Positions 10,471 to 22,955 of a stretch of 64,000 nt of DNA are shown here, piece by piece. The notes below the pieces were generated by a model, which was not told where the DNA came from, made no database searches, and saw nothing but the letters and a program-made list of their open reading frames with translations. The position numbers were made by a program, and so were the translations under genes. Every line of letters starts with the position of its first letter. The first letter of the stretch is position 1. The DNA is from Cyathus striatus (taxonomy: Eukaryota > Basidiomycota > Agaricomycetes > Agaricales > Nidulariaceae), in NCBI GenBank assembly GCA_025738555.1, contig JAOVFP010000012.1, forward strand, positions 1,860,001 to 1,924,000, read 5' to 3'.

Positions 10471-13054
10471 GTATAAATTGTAATGTAAAATGTAGTCTAT
10501 AAGAACTGGACTTGAATAATTGATGGGATGCCCCATATATGGACAGATGTGATAAGCGTGAGTAGTTTGTGTTGCACGCGAAATTGATACATGAGTCAGC
10601 ACATAAATGCAGCACTACAAGACTAGATCCTTGTCATTGTGTGAATGTGGCGAAAGAAGGCAAGATTTTAATTCTTATTTTTTTGCATTTATTCATGCAT
10701 TAGGAGGATCTATCATATGAAATTGGTATGTTATGAAATATCTACATCTATCTGTATGGATTGTGCATTTCCTACATTTATAATAGCGAAGTAGAGGATG
10801 TAAATAAATGAGGTAGAAGTGGTGCATGTAGACTGGATATTCTATGATTGATGGGATGTGCCATATGCGGACAGAAGTGATATACGTGGGATAATAGTTT
10901 TCCACGTTCTGAAAATGGCAGATGCGTCGGAAATTTAAACCAGCACAACAAGAATAGATTCCTGTCATCTGTTGAATGTAGCGGAAGGAGGCAAGATCTT
11001 TATTTTTAATATTTCTCATTTATTAGTGCATTAGATGAGGGTTTATCATATGTAATAGTTATGTTGTGTAATATCTACATCTATTTGAATGGACTGTGCA
11101 AGTCTTACATTTCTAATGATAAAGTAGATGATCTAAATTAATGAGGTAGAAGTAGTGCATGTAGACTGGATTTACCTTCATTGATGGGATGTGCCATACG
11201 TGGACGGAAGTGATAAGCATGGGATATTGGTTTTCCACGATCCGAAAAAGACACATGAGTCAGTACATGAACACAGCGCAAAGAGACTAGATTCCTGTCT
11301 TCTGGTGAATGTGGCGGAAGGAGGCAAAATCATCATTTTTAATTTTTCGCATTTAGTAGTGCATTATGAGGATCTATCATATGGAATAATTGTATTATGC
11401 TATATCTACATCTAACTGAATGCATTATGCACTTCCTACATTTCTGATAGCAAAGTAGAGGATGAAAATAAATGAGGTAGAAGAGGTGCATGTAGACTGG
11501 ATTTACCTTCATTGATGGGATGTGCTATATGTGGACAGAAGTGATAAGCGTGGTATATTTATTTGCGCGTTCCGAAAATGACATATGAGTCAGCAAATGA
11601 ACATGGCACGATGAGATTAGGTTCCTGTCATCTGGCGAATGTAGCAGAAGGAGGCAAGATCTTAATTTTCCTTTTTCGCATATATCAGTGCATTAGGAGG
11701 ATTTATCAGATAGAATAATTATATTGTGAAATATCTACATCTAACTGAATGGATCGTGCATTTCCTACATTTCTAATGGTGATGTAGATCATCTAAATGA
11801 ATGAGGTAGAAGTAGTGCATGTAGACTGGATATCCTTTGATTGATGGGAAGTGCCATATGCAGATAGAAGGGATAAGCGTGGGATATTTGTTTACGCATT
11901 CTGAAAATGACAGATGAGTCAGCACATGAACGCAGCACGACGAGACCAGATTCCTGTCACCTGGTGAATGTAGCGGAAGGAGGCAAGATCTTAATTTTAC
12001 TTTTTCGCATTTATTAATGGATTCTGGGGATCAATCATATCGAATAATTATATTATGATATATCTACATCTAACTGAACAGATCCTGTGTGTTCTACACT
12101 TCAAATAGCGACATAGAGGATCTAAATTAATAAGGTAGAAGTGGTGCATGTAGACTGGATATCCTATGTTTGATGGGATGTGACATACGCGGACAGAAGT
12201 GATAAGCCTGGGATATTTGTTTGCGCATTCCGAAAATGACACATGAGTCAGCACATGATTGCAGCACGATGAGACTAGATTCCTGTCATCTGGTGAATGT
12301 AGCGGAAGGAGGCAAGATCTTAATTTTACTTTTTCTCATTTATTAATGCATTATGGGGATCAGTCATATCGAATAATTATATTATAACATATCTACATCT
12401 AACTGAACAGATCATTCCTGTTCTACATTTCTAATAGCAACGTAGAGGATCTAAATTAATAAGGTAGAAGTGGTGCCTGTAGACTGGATATCCTATGATT
12501 GATGGAATGTGCCTTACATGGACAGAAGTGATAAGTGTGGTATATTTTTTTGCACGTTCCGAAAATGACAGATGAGTCAGCACATGAACGCAGCATGACG
12601 AGACTAAATTCCTGTCATCTGTTGAATGTAGCGGAAGGACGCAAGATCTTAATTTTATTTTTTCTCATTTATTAATGCATTATGGGGATCAGTCATATCG
12701 AATAATTATATTATGATATATCTACATCTAACTGAACAGATCGTGCATGTTCTACATTTCTAATAGCAATGTAGAGGATCTAAATTAATAAGGTAGAAGT
12801 GGTGCCTGTAGACTGGATATCCTATGATTGATGGAATGTGCCATATGCGGACAGAAGTGATAAGCGTGGTATATTTGTTTACGTGTTCTGAAAATGACAG
12901 ATGAGTCAGCACATGAATGCAGCGCGACGAGACTAGATTCCTGTCATCTGGTGAATGTGGTGGAAGGAGGCAAGATCTTCATTTGTAATATTTCGCATTT
13001 ATCAGAGTATTATGAGGATCTATCATATGGTACTATTATATTGTGACATATCTA
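10471..13054 (+). repeat. Left satellite array, ~330-bp units
   Basis: About 7.6 head-to-tail units. Conserved unit landmarks are GTAGACTGGAT (10829, 11161, 11491, 11821, 12151, 12479, 12807), then TTGATGGGATGTGCCATA, GATGAGTCAGCACATGAA, CTGTCATCTGGTGAATGTAG and ATATCTACATCTAACTGAA. Spacing is 328-332 bp and units differ by an estimated 5-15%. The array resumes at 14632 after the inserted Tc1-like element. Confidence 0.92.
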
Positions 13055-14631
13055 CAGTTGTGGACAATCAAAGCCATCTAATAGTGTAGTGCTTGAATGT
13101 GATTTTTTTGCAACAAATCACCTTCATATTTGGATTCAGAGACCTTGAAAATGTCCAAAAATGCACTTTAGAAGTTTTTCTCACGACTTTTTTATGTGGC
13201 CAAAATTTTCAGACAAAATAATGAATTGTGTGTACCTCTTTTGGCCCATGGGAACATTACAAATACCATGATACATGCTTAATCTTATCTGTTAACATAA
13301 TACCAATGACTCAATTCACCGCCATTGTCTGTAAGGCTTACATTTTTTCATTATTACTTATACTAAATATCATTACCTAAGTCTGTAGCTGCAGTGTCCT
13401 CCTTTTTCCAAATCACTCTCATGCTGTCCCACATCACCAGTCACTCTTTATCTGCAATATATGCAAGTAAGAGATTCATGGAATGTATACTTGCATCAAA
13501 CTTGAATCATTTAACATATTTGAAGGAGCTGGAAATGCATGAGCACTGTTCTGCAAGCCAAGTAAATGAGTTTTTGTTTTTTTAGATAGAAAATTGAGGT
13601 TACTCATAATGATTGTGAGTGGTGTTAGCCAGAATGATCATAAAAGTGAAGTGTTTTATGATTGTGGCAATCATCTATCTCATGATTGCCTGTTTCTAAT
13701 GTAACTACTATGTGCCTATTACAATTATAAATGGTGATCATATGCAATCATTGGTTAATTTGAAGTGTATATTGCTATTGTAGGCCTATTATAAATGGTG
13801 ATCATATGCAATGATTGGTTAACTTGAAGTGTATATTACTACTGTAGGCCTATTATAAATAGTGATCATTGATTGCATATGATCACTATTTATAATAGGC
13901 CTATGGTAGTAATATACACTTCATATTAACCAATGATTGCATATGATCCCCATTTATAATAGGTCTATAGTAGTAATATACACTTCAAGTTAACCAATCA
14001 TTGCATATGATCACCATTTATAATAGGCCTACAATAGCAATATACACTTCAAATTAACCAATGATTGCATATGATCACCATTTATAATTGTAATAGGCAC
14101 ATAGTAGTTACATTAGAAACAGGCAATCATGAGATAGATGATTGCCACAATCATAAAACACTTCACTTTTATGATCATTCTGGCTAACACTCATGTGATT
14201 GTAGTGTTAAAAGTGGTCCTGGAGCTCAGTACTCAGTACTCAGATTATTTAATCTCTTGGAAAAGAATAGAAAGTTAGCTCTCAGTCATCAATGGATGTG
14301 TTTGTCAGCATTGATGAACCCTGAAGTTGACTTTTATTTAATTTTTTACTCAACATCCACAGCACCTATCGCTCTAAAACATTTTTAATAGTATATACAT
14401 ATCAAATAAATGTGTTTGGCAATTTTTCGCAGATTTATGCTAATTATTTACATGTGGCCAAATTTTTTGGGCAAAAAAAAACTAATTTCTAATTTTAGAA
14501 AGAACCGCTCGTAGGAATCTCATGAAACTGGTATGGAATGAAAGCTATTTGATGCCTCTTTTAATCCCGAAGAAGTCCAAGGCAAAAAAAAAACATTCAT
14601 TTTTTTAGATGGGTTTGATTGTCCTCAACTG
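13055..14631. mobile_element. Non-autonomous Tc1/mariner-like element with TA duplication
   Basis: The ends are inverted repeats of about 26 bp (CAGTTGTGGACAATCAAA at 13055; complement of CAGTTGAGGACAATCAAA at 14631). They split a satellite unit exactly at ATATCTACATCTAA, with TA present on both sides (13053-13054 and 14632-14633), the target duplication of Tc1/mariner elements. There is no transposase. The core is a long palindrome at 13617-14206, which may be a second, nested element. Confidence 0.85.
13617..14206. repeat. Nested long palindrome (fold-back) of repeated 75-bp blocks
   Basis: Two arms of about 250-300 bp run inward from GAGTGGTGTTAGCCAGAAT at 13617 and its imperfect complement near 14195, meeting near 13870. 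Each arm has repeated blocks containing CCTATTATAAATGGTGATCA, ATGCAATCATTGGTTAA and GAAGTGTATATT. The RNA or single strand would fold into a near-perfect hairpin. A similar terminus (GAGTGGTGTCAGCCAATTTG) occurs inverted near 26490. Confidence 0.85.
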
Positions 14632-15545
14632 TACATCTAACTAAATGGATCATGCATGTTCTACATTTCTAATGGTGATGTGGGGGGTCTAAATTAATGA
14701 GGTAGAAGTGAGCATGTAGACTGGATATCCTATGATTGATGGAATGTGCCATACACAGACAGAAGTGATAAGCATGGTATATATTTATTTGTGTGTTCCG
14801 AAAATGACAGATGAGTCAGCACATGAACGCAGCACGACGAGACTAGATTCCTGTCATCTGTTGAATGTAGCGGAAGGAGGCAAGATCTTAATTTTACTTT
14901 TTCGCATTTATTAATGCATTATGGGGATCAATCATATCGAATAATTATATTATGACATATCTACATCTAACTGAACAGATCCTGCATGTTCTACACTTTT
15001 AATAGCGATGTAGAGGATCTAAATTAATGAGGTAGAAGTGGTGCATGTAGACTGGATTTCCCTTCACTGATGGGATGTGCCATATGCAGACAGAAGTGAT
15101 ATGTGTGGGATATTTGTTTTCTGCGTTCTGAAAATGGCAGATGCATCGGAAATTTAAACAAGCGCAATGAGACTAGATTCCTCTCATCTTGTGAATGTGG
15201 CAGAAGGAGGCAAGATTTAAATTTTAAATTTTTTACATTTATTCGTGCATTATGGCAATCTATCATATGAAATTTGAAAGGCTACCGACTCTCCTATGTT
15301 TCTAACAGTGAAATAGATGATCTATGTTAATGAGGTAGAAGTGGTGCGCATAGACTCGATTTCTCATGATTCATGGGATATGACATATGTAGACAAATAT
15401 GATAACCGTGTTATTTTATGCTTTGAGATTTCACACATCAACTGATGAGTTAGCATTTGGAATGATCGCGACGAGACTATCTTCCTGTGATCTCAAGAAG
15501 GTGGTGGGAGGAGACAAAATATTCTACCTTTATTTCATGATCAGC
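14632..15545 (+). repeat. Left satellite array, continuation
   Basis: About 2.7 further units of the same ~330-bp satellite (unit landmark at 14719, 15049 and a diverged one at 15351). Divergence increases toward gene A. The last unit fades near 15540. Confidence 0.88.
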
Positions 15546-15631
15546 GCTGTACAGTAGACATAGTAGACAACATAATGCGATACAATGACATTGACGACTA
15601 ATCTCCTTTAGATGCGGTAATCACTCCTCAA

Positions 15632-16614
15632 CTATACCACTTTCCATTCCGGAATTGGTCTCTTCCAGTCATCATGCATCTCCGTCTGGTCAAACCTGAT
15701 TTGGAATAGTTCAAATCCCATTTTGCTACAATTACCCCATCCTGAAGACGTCGTTTGAGTCGATGGAGGCAATGGCGGCAATGTTGTGTTTTTCTTCGAT
15801 AGGTTCCTCCAGAATACCTCCAATTTGTTCTCGCGGGGCAATTTTCGTAGAAGGGATGTGATGTTGTCGCCCCATGTCTTAAAATCATCGTAGTTGAAAT
15901 GTGAGTTGACAATATTGTTCATTTGTAGTGACTCCAAGCTTCCAACCATGCATATGTGGTTAACTAAAGACGGTACAACAATTTCGATAAGATAATGAGC
16001 ATATCGCGTGGCTTCGTAATGCATGTACTGGAATTGTGCAATCTGTGGTGGTATCCTGTACTTGTTTAAAACAAGGATATCTATGTAATTTCACGTTAAT
16101 ATCTGTGGTAGTAACATGAAAGAAACCATACGTACTTTTAACATAATGTTTTAAACTCTTCACAGGTAGAAAGTCCATTTCTGGAATCCAGCCATCTTCC
16201 CCCAAGCAGTTCTCGCTGTCATCCCTCGATTTGCACCTTTCACAGGTTGGGTCAAGATTTCCAAAATCCACGACACAATAAGCATCTATGAGCATATGTT
16301 AAGTAAATATTGTCACATTTAGAATATAGGATTTCCATACCTTTGGTAAAACAATCTTTGCATATATATTTGTTGAGGTAATCTTCTATTTCCTTCACCT
16401 CGCAACGTAATCGTGAGGTAACAATTGCATCCTTGTCGGGGTAGTCGAGGCCAAAAAGGCTTACTGGAAACTGAAAACCGTGAGTGTGAGATTATACATA
16501 CTCACGAAATTAACTTACTTTCGTGGAGTTAATGATATATGATCTCAAGGGACCATCGGACATTCCTACAGCATAGAAGAACACCCTTGCATTTTGGAAC
16601 TGGCTGCTGGACAT
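15632..16614 (-). CDS. Unrecognised element-encoded protein, copy A
   Basis: Four exons, 16519-16614, 16341-16470, 16136-16285 and 15632-16080, join in frame to 274 residues ending in TAG. I recognise no known family. Visible order: an N-terminal strand-like part (ARVFFYAVGMSDGPLRSYII), a helix, then a cysteine motif, ICKDC...AYCVVDF...PTCERC, that could bind zinc, then a helical block with ATRYAHYLIEIVVPSLVNH and a C-terminal W-rich part (DDWKRPIPEWKVV). Copies B and C in this window share the order, the introns and these motifs, which supports the model. The gene abuts the inner end of the left satellite array and reads toward it. No break is seen, so this is the intact copy. Confidence 0.75.
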
Positions 16615-17630
16615 GTTGGGTATGAGCAAAAGATTTGGAGGTGGGGGAGTAGTTTGATAGAAATTAATAAAGGACACTGACGAGTGTCTTATAAAAGTAC
16701 ATGACAGACTCAGTTGAATATGTCCGTGTTTCAGGGATAAGAGTTAAGAAACAGTGTTACATACTACTACCAAATAAAAATTCATGTGAATCAGTACTCC
16801 CAAACCTTATGCAGGATTCACATGGTGACATAGTGCACTTCTGTACGATAAGGTTTCTCTGTAGCTTTTTCTCATTAGAAGTATGTATGTTTGAGAGCCA
16901 GCGGGTGCGATCGAAGGTACATTACCTTATTAGCCCCATAGCGACATACATGCATGTTACCAGAACAACAAATCTGCATTTCGGATTATTCTGGATTATT
17001 TCTCTTGAGAATCATTGGAGTCATTGAAGTAGCAACATATGGGCATGTTACCAAAATAACAAATCCGCATTTCGGATTATTCCGAATTATTTCTCTTGAG
17101 AATCATTGGAGTCATCGAACACCGTCATTTTCTCTTTTCTGGTTATAGCTTAAAGTCCATTATCATTTTGTTATCACCTGTTATTTTATCTTTTCTGGGT
17201 ATAGCTCCGAATTCAACTCACAGAACACCGTTATTTTTTCTCCTTTGACATATCAACACCACATTGCCAGCATCTTTTTCAATTTCTTCAGATTTTTACA
17301 CCCTTGATGGTACATATTTCTTACACAGTGCCTTTCCGATTAAATTTTTCATGTTGTTATCGTATTTTTTCTGCGTACAGCTCAGAATTCAAGTTGATTA
17401 TCTTTTGTTATCACCCCTTATTTTATCTTTTTTGGCATAGCTTAGAGGTCAGCTCACAGAGTGCCGCATCGTAACCCTTTTGACATATCATCGAGATATC
17501 ACCATCATCTTTTCAAATTTTTCATATCTATGCACCCTTGGCACACATATTTTCTTCAGTGCCTTGCAAACAGCTAATCAAATTATTTAATTGTCCATGT
17601 CAACAGATTACTACAATGAAGAATAGTAGT
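16615..17630. repeat. Non-coding: shared arm motif and local direct repeats
   Basis: About 16719-16750 carries the motif also found inverted at 27985-28017, just outside copies A and B. At 16939-17105 an ~83-bp unit ending TTCTCTTGAGAATCATTGGA is tandemly duplicated. At 17150-17575 two ~245-bp blocks rich in TTATTTTATCTTTT and TTTGACATATCA are direct repeats. No gene is supported. Confidence 0.6.
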
Positions 17631-17634
17631 ATTC

Positions 17635-19957
17635 TTAACTACTATTATGCATTGCATTATATCCAGCGAGTTTTTGCATTTTGGTGCGGTTCCAGATACA
17701 AAGAAAAGTCTTCATGTACAATGTAGCACAGTATTGCCCCATGTAGCTGACTGACTTGCAGATACGCGCCATCACCGAGTTACCACACTCGGCAGTGCTC
17801 GAGTTGAGACCTTTTAATTGGGGATCTGCAGTAACAGATCGTTTCAGAAAGCAGGCTGTTGAACATTTTTTGTGACCTGTGGCATGGAAGTGGTCAATTA
17901 GAAACTTAGTCTCGGAAAAAAAATCCCCTTCTTGCATCATGCAGTAAGGACCCAGAGCACAAGCGAAGTCATAAATCACCCACTTTGGCAGAACTCTCCA
18001 TTGTGTATAGAGAGCCAAGAAAACATCATCGTGACCTTCGCTGCTTGGCATAGAATGAAAACCATAGCATATGGAATGTGTACACCAGGCGGCCATGATT
18101 CCTCTGGTCAGGCGTTGGGGTGAGTACTGAGCATAGTACTTCGAACACTCAGCACCCCAGTCTTGTCCACCTTTGTCTTGCAACCTATCATGTTTCAACC
18201 CAGGATAGATTGGCCTATGTCATATCTGCAGCATGCTGTAGCAACTACCTGTCTAATATTACGGGTCGCAACGAATGAAAATGATTAAGCGAAAACAGAC
18301 ACTTACCAATTTCCAGTCATCTTTTGGAGTTTCCGAAACAGGACTAGATTTAGTAGACGGACTTTGCGCTATAAGCTTATCCAACGTCTCATGTGCATGG
18401 CTTTCTATCCAGATGCAAACATCAATTAGGTCTTCCGAACAAGTGTTTTCTTTGGTATATTTGTGTCGCAAAACCAGATAGATTGATGGAATGTTTACCA
18501 ATCGAGAGAGGGCGTCATCACTTTTCATGTGATTGAAATTTCTAAGGGCTTCGTAGCCAAGCCTGTTCACCATCTGTACAATCGATTCTTCTGCTGCTAT
18601 CTGTTCCATTGTCTGTGTAACCACGACTGACTTCCAAAATGAAAGCCATGAAAGGAGTAGGAGAAATGGTGTAAGCCGATGTATAGTGCTCCAGAAGCTC
18701 GTGTGTAAATAAGTAACAGTTATTAAGATTCAGGATTTCGATATCTCTGTAGTCGGGACTGATGAATCGGTCTGAGCAAAGACAGTTGTTACACTTCTGA
18801 AGTTGAATTTTGGTCACATGTGCACCACTAAGCCCATACACAGTACATGATTTGATCACCATTGGTCCTGAATTTTCAAGTCCAGAACCGCATATACACT
18901 GCATATGTTCACCTAATTCAATAAGAAGAGGTGGTGGAGGTAGTGGCCTTGGCTTTTTATGGTAGAGCTTGGCGTCTGTTTCCAAATGCGCTCAGCTAGG
19001 GGGCATTATCGGTAGATACGATATCCCTTTGTCTGGATCAGAATCAGAGTGGAATTGTTGACCTTGTATGGAATGTGTCAGCAGGGAAACATGTATGAAA
19101 TATTAGCTTACTTGAGTTCTCCAAGAGGTCATAATTGAGTGCGATGTCATCTCATGCCTCAGGATCACAGTGCAGGATTTGCTGGAGCTTGTGCCGCATT
19201 TTAACAATATGCAGGCACATTGACAGGTTACATTTTTGGCATTCCCAGTTGCCACTACCGTCGTCCAAGCCTTCATGTGATATAATAATTCGATCAAGGA
19301 GACCTGCTCCCATATTCACTGAAAACAAATGATATGATGTATTGGACTCTGGAAATATTTCGCAATGAAACAGTGTCACATCAGATGGTACTTTATATGA
19401 ACAAGTTAGTTATGGGATATGTGTTGAAGTTGCGAAAAAATACCATTGGGAATATCATTACTATTCGAGAACCTTTCCTTACCAAAGACATACAGAAATT
19501 TAGCATGTACGCAAGGTGACTTTTTGGAATTGCAGGTGCACACTGCAGTCATATCTCCATCCACTAGCCACCATTGCAGATGAAACCAACGATTCTAGAT
19601 TTTGGTCATCAGTAATACCGTACACAGAAGATAGATCTATGAACCACTTACTGGAATACTGTTATTCTTTGTGGAATCCCAACCTTGAACAAGAAACAAC
19701 TCCTTGCTAACTCGTTCAAAACCAATCCCACCATAAAAAATGCTGACATGGTATGAATAAAAGATGTCGTCGAGATCCACTTCACTGAAAGGTGCACTGC
19801 TATCATTTAGGAAGGGAAAATTATTGAGAATGTATTCTTTATTTGTCCCATCAGACTGCAATGGTAGACTATTATCATATTCCTGGAGCACATCTGAACC
19901 TCCGTGGATAATCAGAACTAATTCACTGGATATTTCATCATTCCTCGACACAGACAT
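17635..19957 (-). pseudogene. KDZ transposase, decayed
   Basis: Transposase of the Kyakuja-Dileera-Zisupton class. In transcription order: an N-terminal part (19957-19637), a SWIM-like CTCNSKKSPCVHA segment near 19530, a WECQKCNLSMCLHI cluster (19380-19150), the CxC5-type cluster with CNNCLC, LFTHELLEHYTSAYT and TPF near 18985-18640, then the catalytic region GGIM-like (TRGIMAAWCTHSICYGF, VIYDFACALGPYC, IDHFHATGHKKC, STAECGNS) to 17635. Frameshifts lie near 19545, 18635 and 18210. An intron (18290 to about 18240) precedes the catalytic part. The C-terminus looks cut short. It would have driven the giant element; now it is inactive. Confidence 0.85.
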
Positions 19958-20209
19958 AGGGTTGCATGATCAATGTTGACCAGTATTAGAGTGTGGGTTC
20001 TTCACCAATCGCTGTTTTTTTTGAGGGGATGAGACTGGCTCATAGGGTCCAGATGACGAAACCGACGCAGACACTGAAGCCGACAAAAATGACGATAATG
20101 ATAGCGTTGAGGATTTAAAAAGTCCTGGGGCACGCACTATCCTTTCTGGTTCTCTTTCAGCATATAATCCCGGGATACGTTTGATCTCCTCTGGCTCCTT
20201 AAATTTCTC

Positions 20210-20816
20210 ATGATGTTTAGAAAGAAGTCCACCAGATCCCAGAAGGAAACCGTGACAAGACTCCCCAAGAACAATAGCACACCACAAAAATGTACGAAAT
20301 GTCCTGGCCAGCCACTTCGCGTCCAGTGTTCAGAGATAATCTGGACAAAGAAACTGGAACCGGAGATACTGGACTGTGCTAGTGCAAGTCGGCATTTCAA
20401 CAGAGACATCAGGCCCATCATCGCTAAGGTACACAATTGTCCTACCAGTCATATGAATATTCATTTAATATCATGAATAGATGGAGAGGTTGTCATTATC
20501 AACAGGGGCTTGGGTTCTTGTCCTTGCCCGTCACACCAGTGAGTCAAGTGGAGCCATTCACTTCGTGTCAAAGACATTGCACGATGAAGCCAATAGTGAA
20601 TGTGTTGACTTGGCAAACTTCTTCACGAAGCTAACATCAAAGCTGAAACAAGCTAGGGTTGCAAACAGCCATTCTTTGATGAAGGAGCTTGAAGCGCAGA
20701 CACGAGAGCTCGACGAGAAAAATAAGGAGCTCGAGAGAAAAGAAAAAGAAATCGAAGAGCAGAGAACACAGCTATTACAAATGACTGGGCTACTTGGTGG
20801 TGCAGTTGCGGATTAG
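20210..20816 (+). CDS. Small coiled-coil protein next to the KDZ gene
   Basis: Exons 20210-20428 and 20481-20816 join in frame (52-bp intron) to 184 residues. The N-terminal half is basic with a CTKCPGQPLRVQC cysteine motif; the C-terminal half is a long charged coiled coil (about residues 120-170, ELEAQTRELDEKNKELERKE). It reads away from the KDZ pseudogene across about 250 bp, which may be a shared promoter. I do not recognise a family. An accessory role in transposition is inference from position only. An upstream in-frame TAA lies shortly before the chosen ATG. Confidence 0.6.
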
Positions 20817-21054
20817 ATAGTTCTGCTTACTAGTGTTTCTTCAATGATAGTGCTAATAAATTAGAGATCTCGTGAATCATGCCATTTGTGGATGAATATG
20901 CTAAGAAAAAGGAGTAGACACTAAATATTATGAGGTATTCGCTGATTTTGTACTGCTTGAGCTTGAAGTCAATGTCAAGATTTACACGCAATGCGCAGAG
21001 ACGAACACAGAGAGATCTACGAGTAACTTTGAAAAGATACCATGAAACTATTGA

Positions 21055-22165
21055 ATACAGATTATTAATTCCAGAAAGCCAGATACTATAATGTTGAGTG
21101 CAATTGGTTTCCATCAAAATACATTATGTGCCCTGCTCAAATACTCGTATTGCCATACCTTGCTCAGTAGTTACTGTATGAGCATGAACTCGTTTTAATA
21201 ACTCTCTGGGCTACATTCCTACTGTACTGTGAAATTTATAGATTATTAATTCCAGGGAGCCAGATACTATGACGTTGAATGCAGTTGTGTTCCATCAAAA
21301 TACATCATGCGCCCTGCTCAAATACTCGTATTGCCATACCTTGCTCAGTAGTTACTGTATGAGCATGAACTCGTTTTAATAGCTCTCTGGACTACATACA
21401 TACTGTACCGTAAAATTTATAGATTATTAATTCCAGTAAGCCAGATACTATAACGTTGAATGCAGTTGTATTCCATCAAAATACATCATGCGCCCTGCTC
21501 AAATACTCGTATTGCCATACCTTGCTCAGTAGTTACTGTATGAACATGAACTCGTTTTAATAGCTCTCTGGACTATATGCATACTGTACCATGAAATTTG
21601 TAGATTATTAATTCCAGGAAGCCAGATACTATACTATCATGATCATTGGTATGCAAAGTGTCATAGATATGCAAACTCGCAATTTTCGACACATACCCTT
21701 CGCATACTTACCTCAAAAACTCTCGGGATTGAAAACAATATATCTCTTCTGCTCAAATCTGCAAAATACAAGACAAGTAACCTTGAAAAGATATTGTGAA
21801 ACAATTGAATACAGATTATTAATTCTAGAAAGCCAGATACTATAACGTTGAGTGCAATTGGGTTCAAAATACACCATGCGCCCCGCTCAAATACTCGTAT
21901 TGCCATACCTTGCTCAGTAGTTACTGTATGAACATGAACTTGTTTTAATAGCTCTCTGGACTACATGCATACTGTACCGTAAAATTTGTAGATTATTAAT
22001 TCCAGGAAGCCAGATACTATACTATCATGATCATCGTTATGCAAAGTGTCATAGATATGCAAACTTGCATTTTTCGACACACACCCTTCACAAACTTACC
22101 TCAAAAACTCTTGGGATTGAAAACAATATATCTCTTCTGCTCAAGTCTGCAAAATACAAGAGGAT
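21055..22165. repeat. Tandem repeat, ~181-bp units with a second interspersed block
   Basis: AGATTATTAATTCCAG recurs near 21058, 21240, 21421, 21602, 21814 and 21990, usually 181-182 bp apart. Units carry CAAATACTCGTATTGCCATAC and TGAACTCGTTTTAATAGCTC. A ~140-bp block beginning ATCATGATCAT is inserted twice (about 21636-21780 and 22022-22165). Confidence 0.85.
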
Positions 22166-22169
22166 ATTT

Positions 22170-22950
22170 CCGTTTTTCATAAATACAGAACACAATTTAT
22201 GTCTTGCAAATGTAAAAATCGTACCATCTCGCTTCTAACATCTGATATATCTACTCTAAAGAAACTTAGAAAACATGATATTAATATATGACAGATCATA
22301 ATAAAAAAGACAGAATGGAAACTGAGTAGGAAGAAGTGAAGATATTCCGTTGGAAGATGCAGAGAGTGACATCTATTCTTGAGACACATTGAATTCCAAT
22401 CTCCCCTTGAAGATCCATCATGATCAAAGGGACGACCGAACTGAAGCCAGCGGACAATGCCGTGATTTGCTTACAAATCCCATCACCACTGATTTGGACT
22501 AGGCCTCACTATGTGCTTCATACAATTTTGAGCAGTAAGTATGTTTTCATATAATTTGTAAGTAATATATTTCAGATGTATACCTATCTGTGTGTAAAAT
22601 ATGAAGTGGATACAAGCAATAATGAAGAAATCTGAAGGGGTTTCCAAAAAAGTTTGCAACACTCTGATCATGATAGTAACGTTGAATGGAATAGTATCCA
22701 TCAGCGACCCATGGGCAGACTTTCCAAGTTAGTAAACAGGGTTTATGGCTATGCAGTGGTCTTCTAAAATATATCAAAAAAATTTATTTCTCCATTATCT
22801 CCTCGGTAGAGGTTTTAAAACAAATTGACCTTTCAACATTATCTCCAGTTAGATAAATTCAACTTGTTTATGATCTCAAATGTTAGATCGGATTTTCTGT
22901 ATTCAAACAATATGCTTGGCGGAACATACCCCAGTGCATCTGCAAAACTC
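22170..22950. other. No supported gene
   Basis: AT-rich sequence with short ORFs on both strands and no recognisable motif or splice-supported frame. Confidence 0.5.
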
Positions 22951-22955
22951 ATGTT

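Noticed and set aside
10138..10602. 154-codon minus-strand ORF
   Set aside because: Antisense to the last exon of the integrase-like gene and running into the satellite; no motif.
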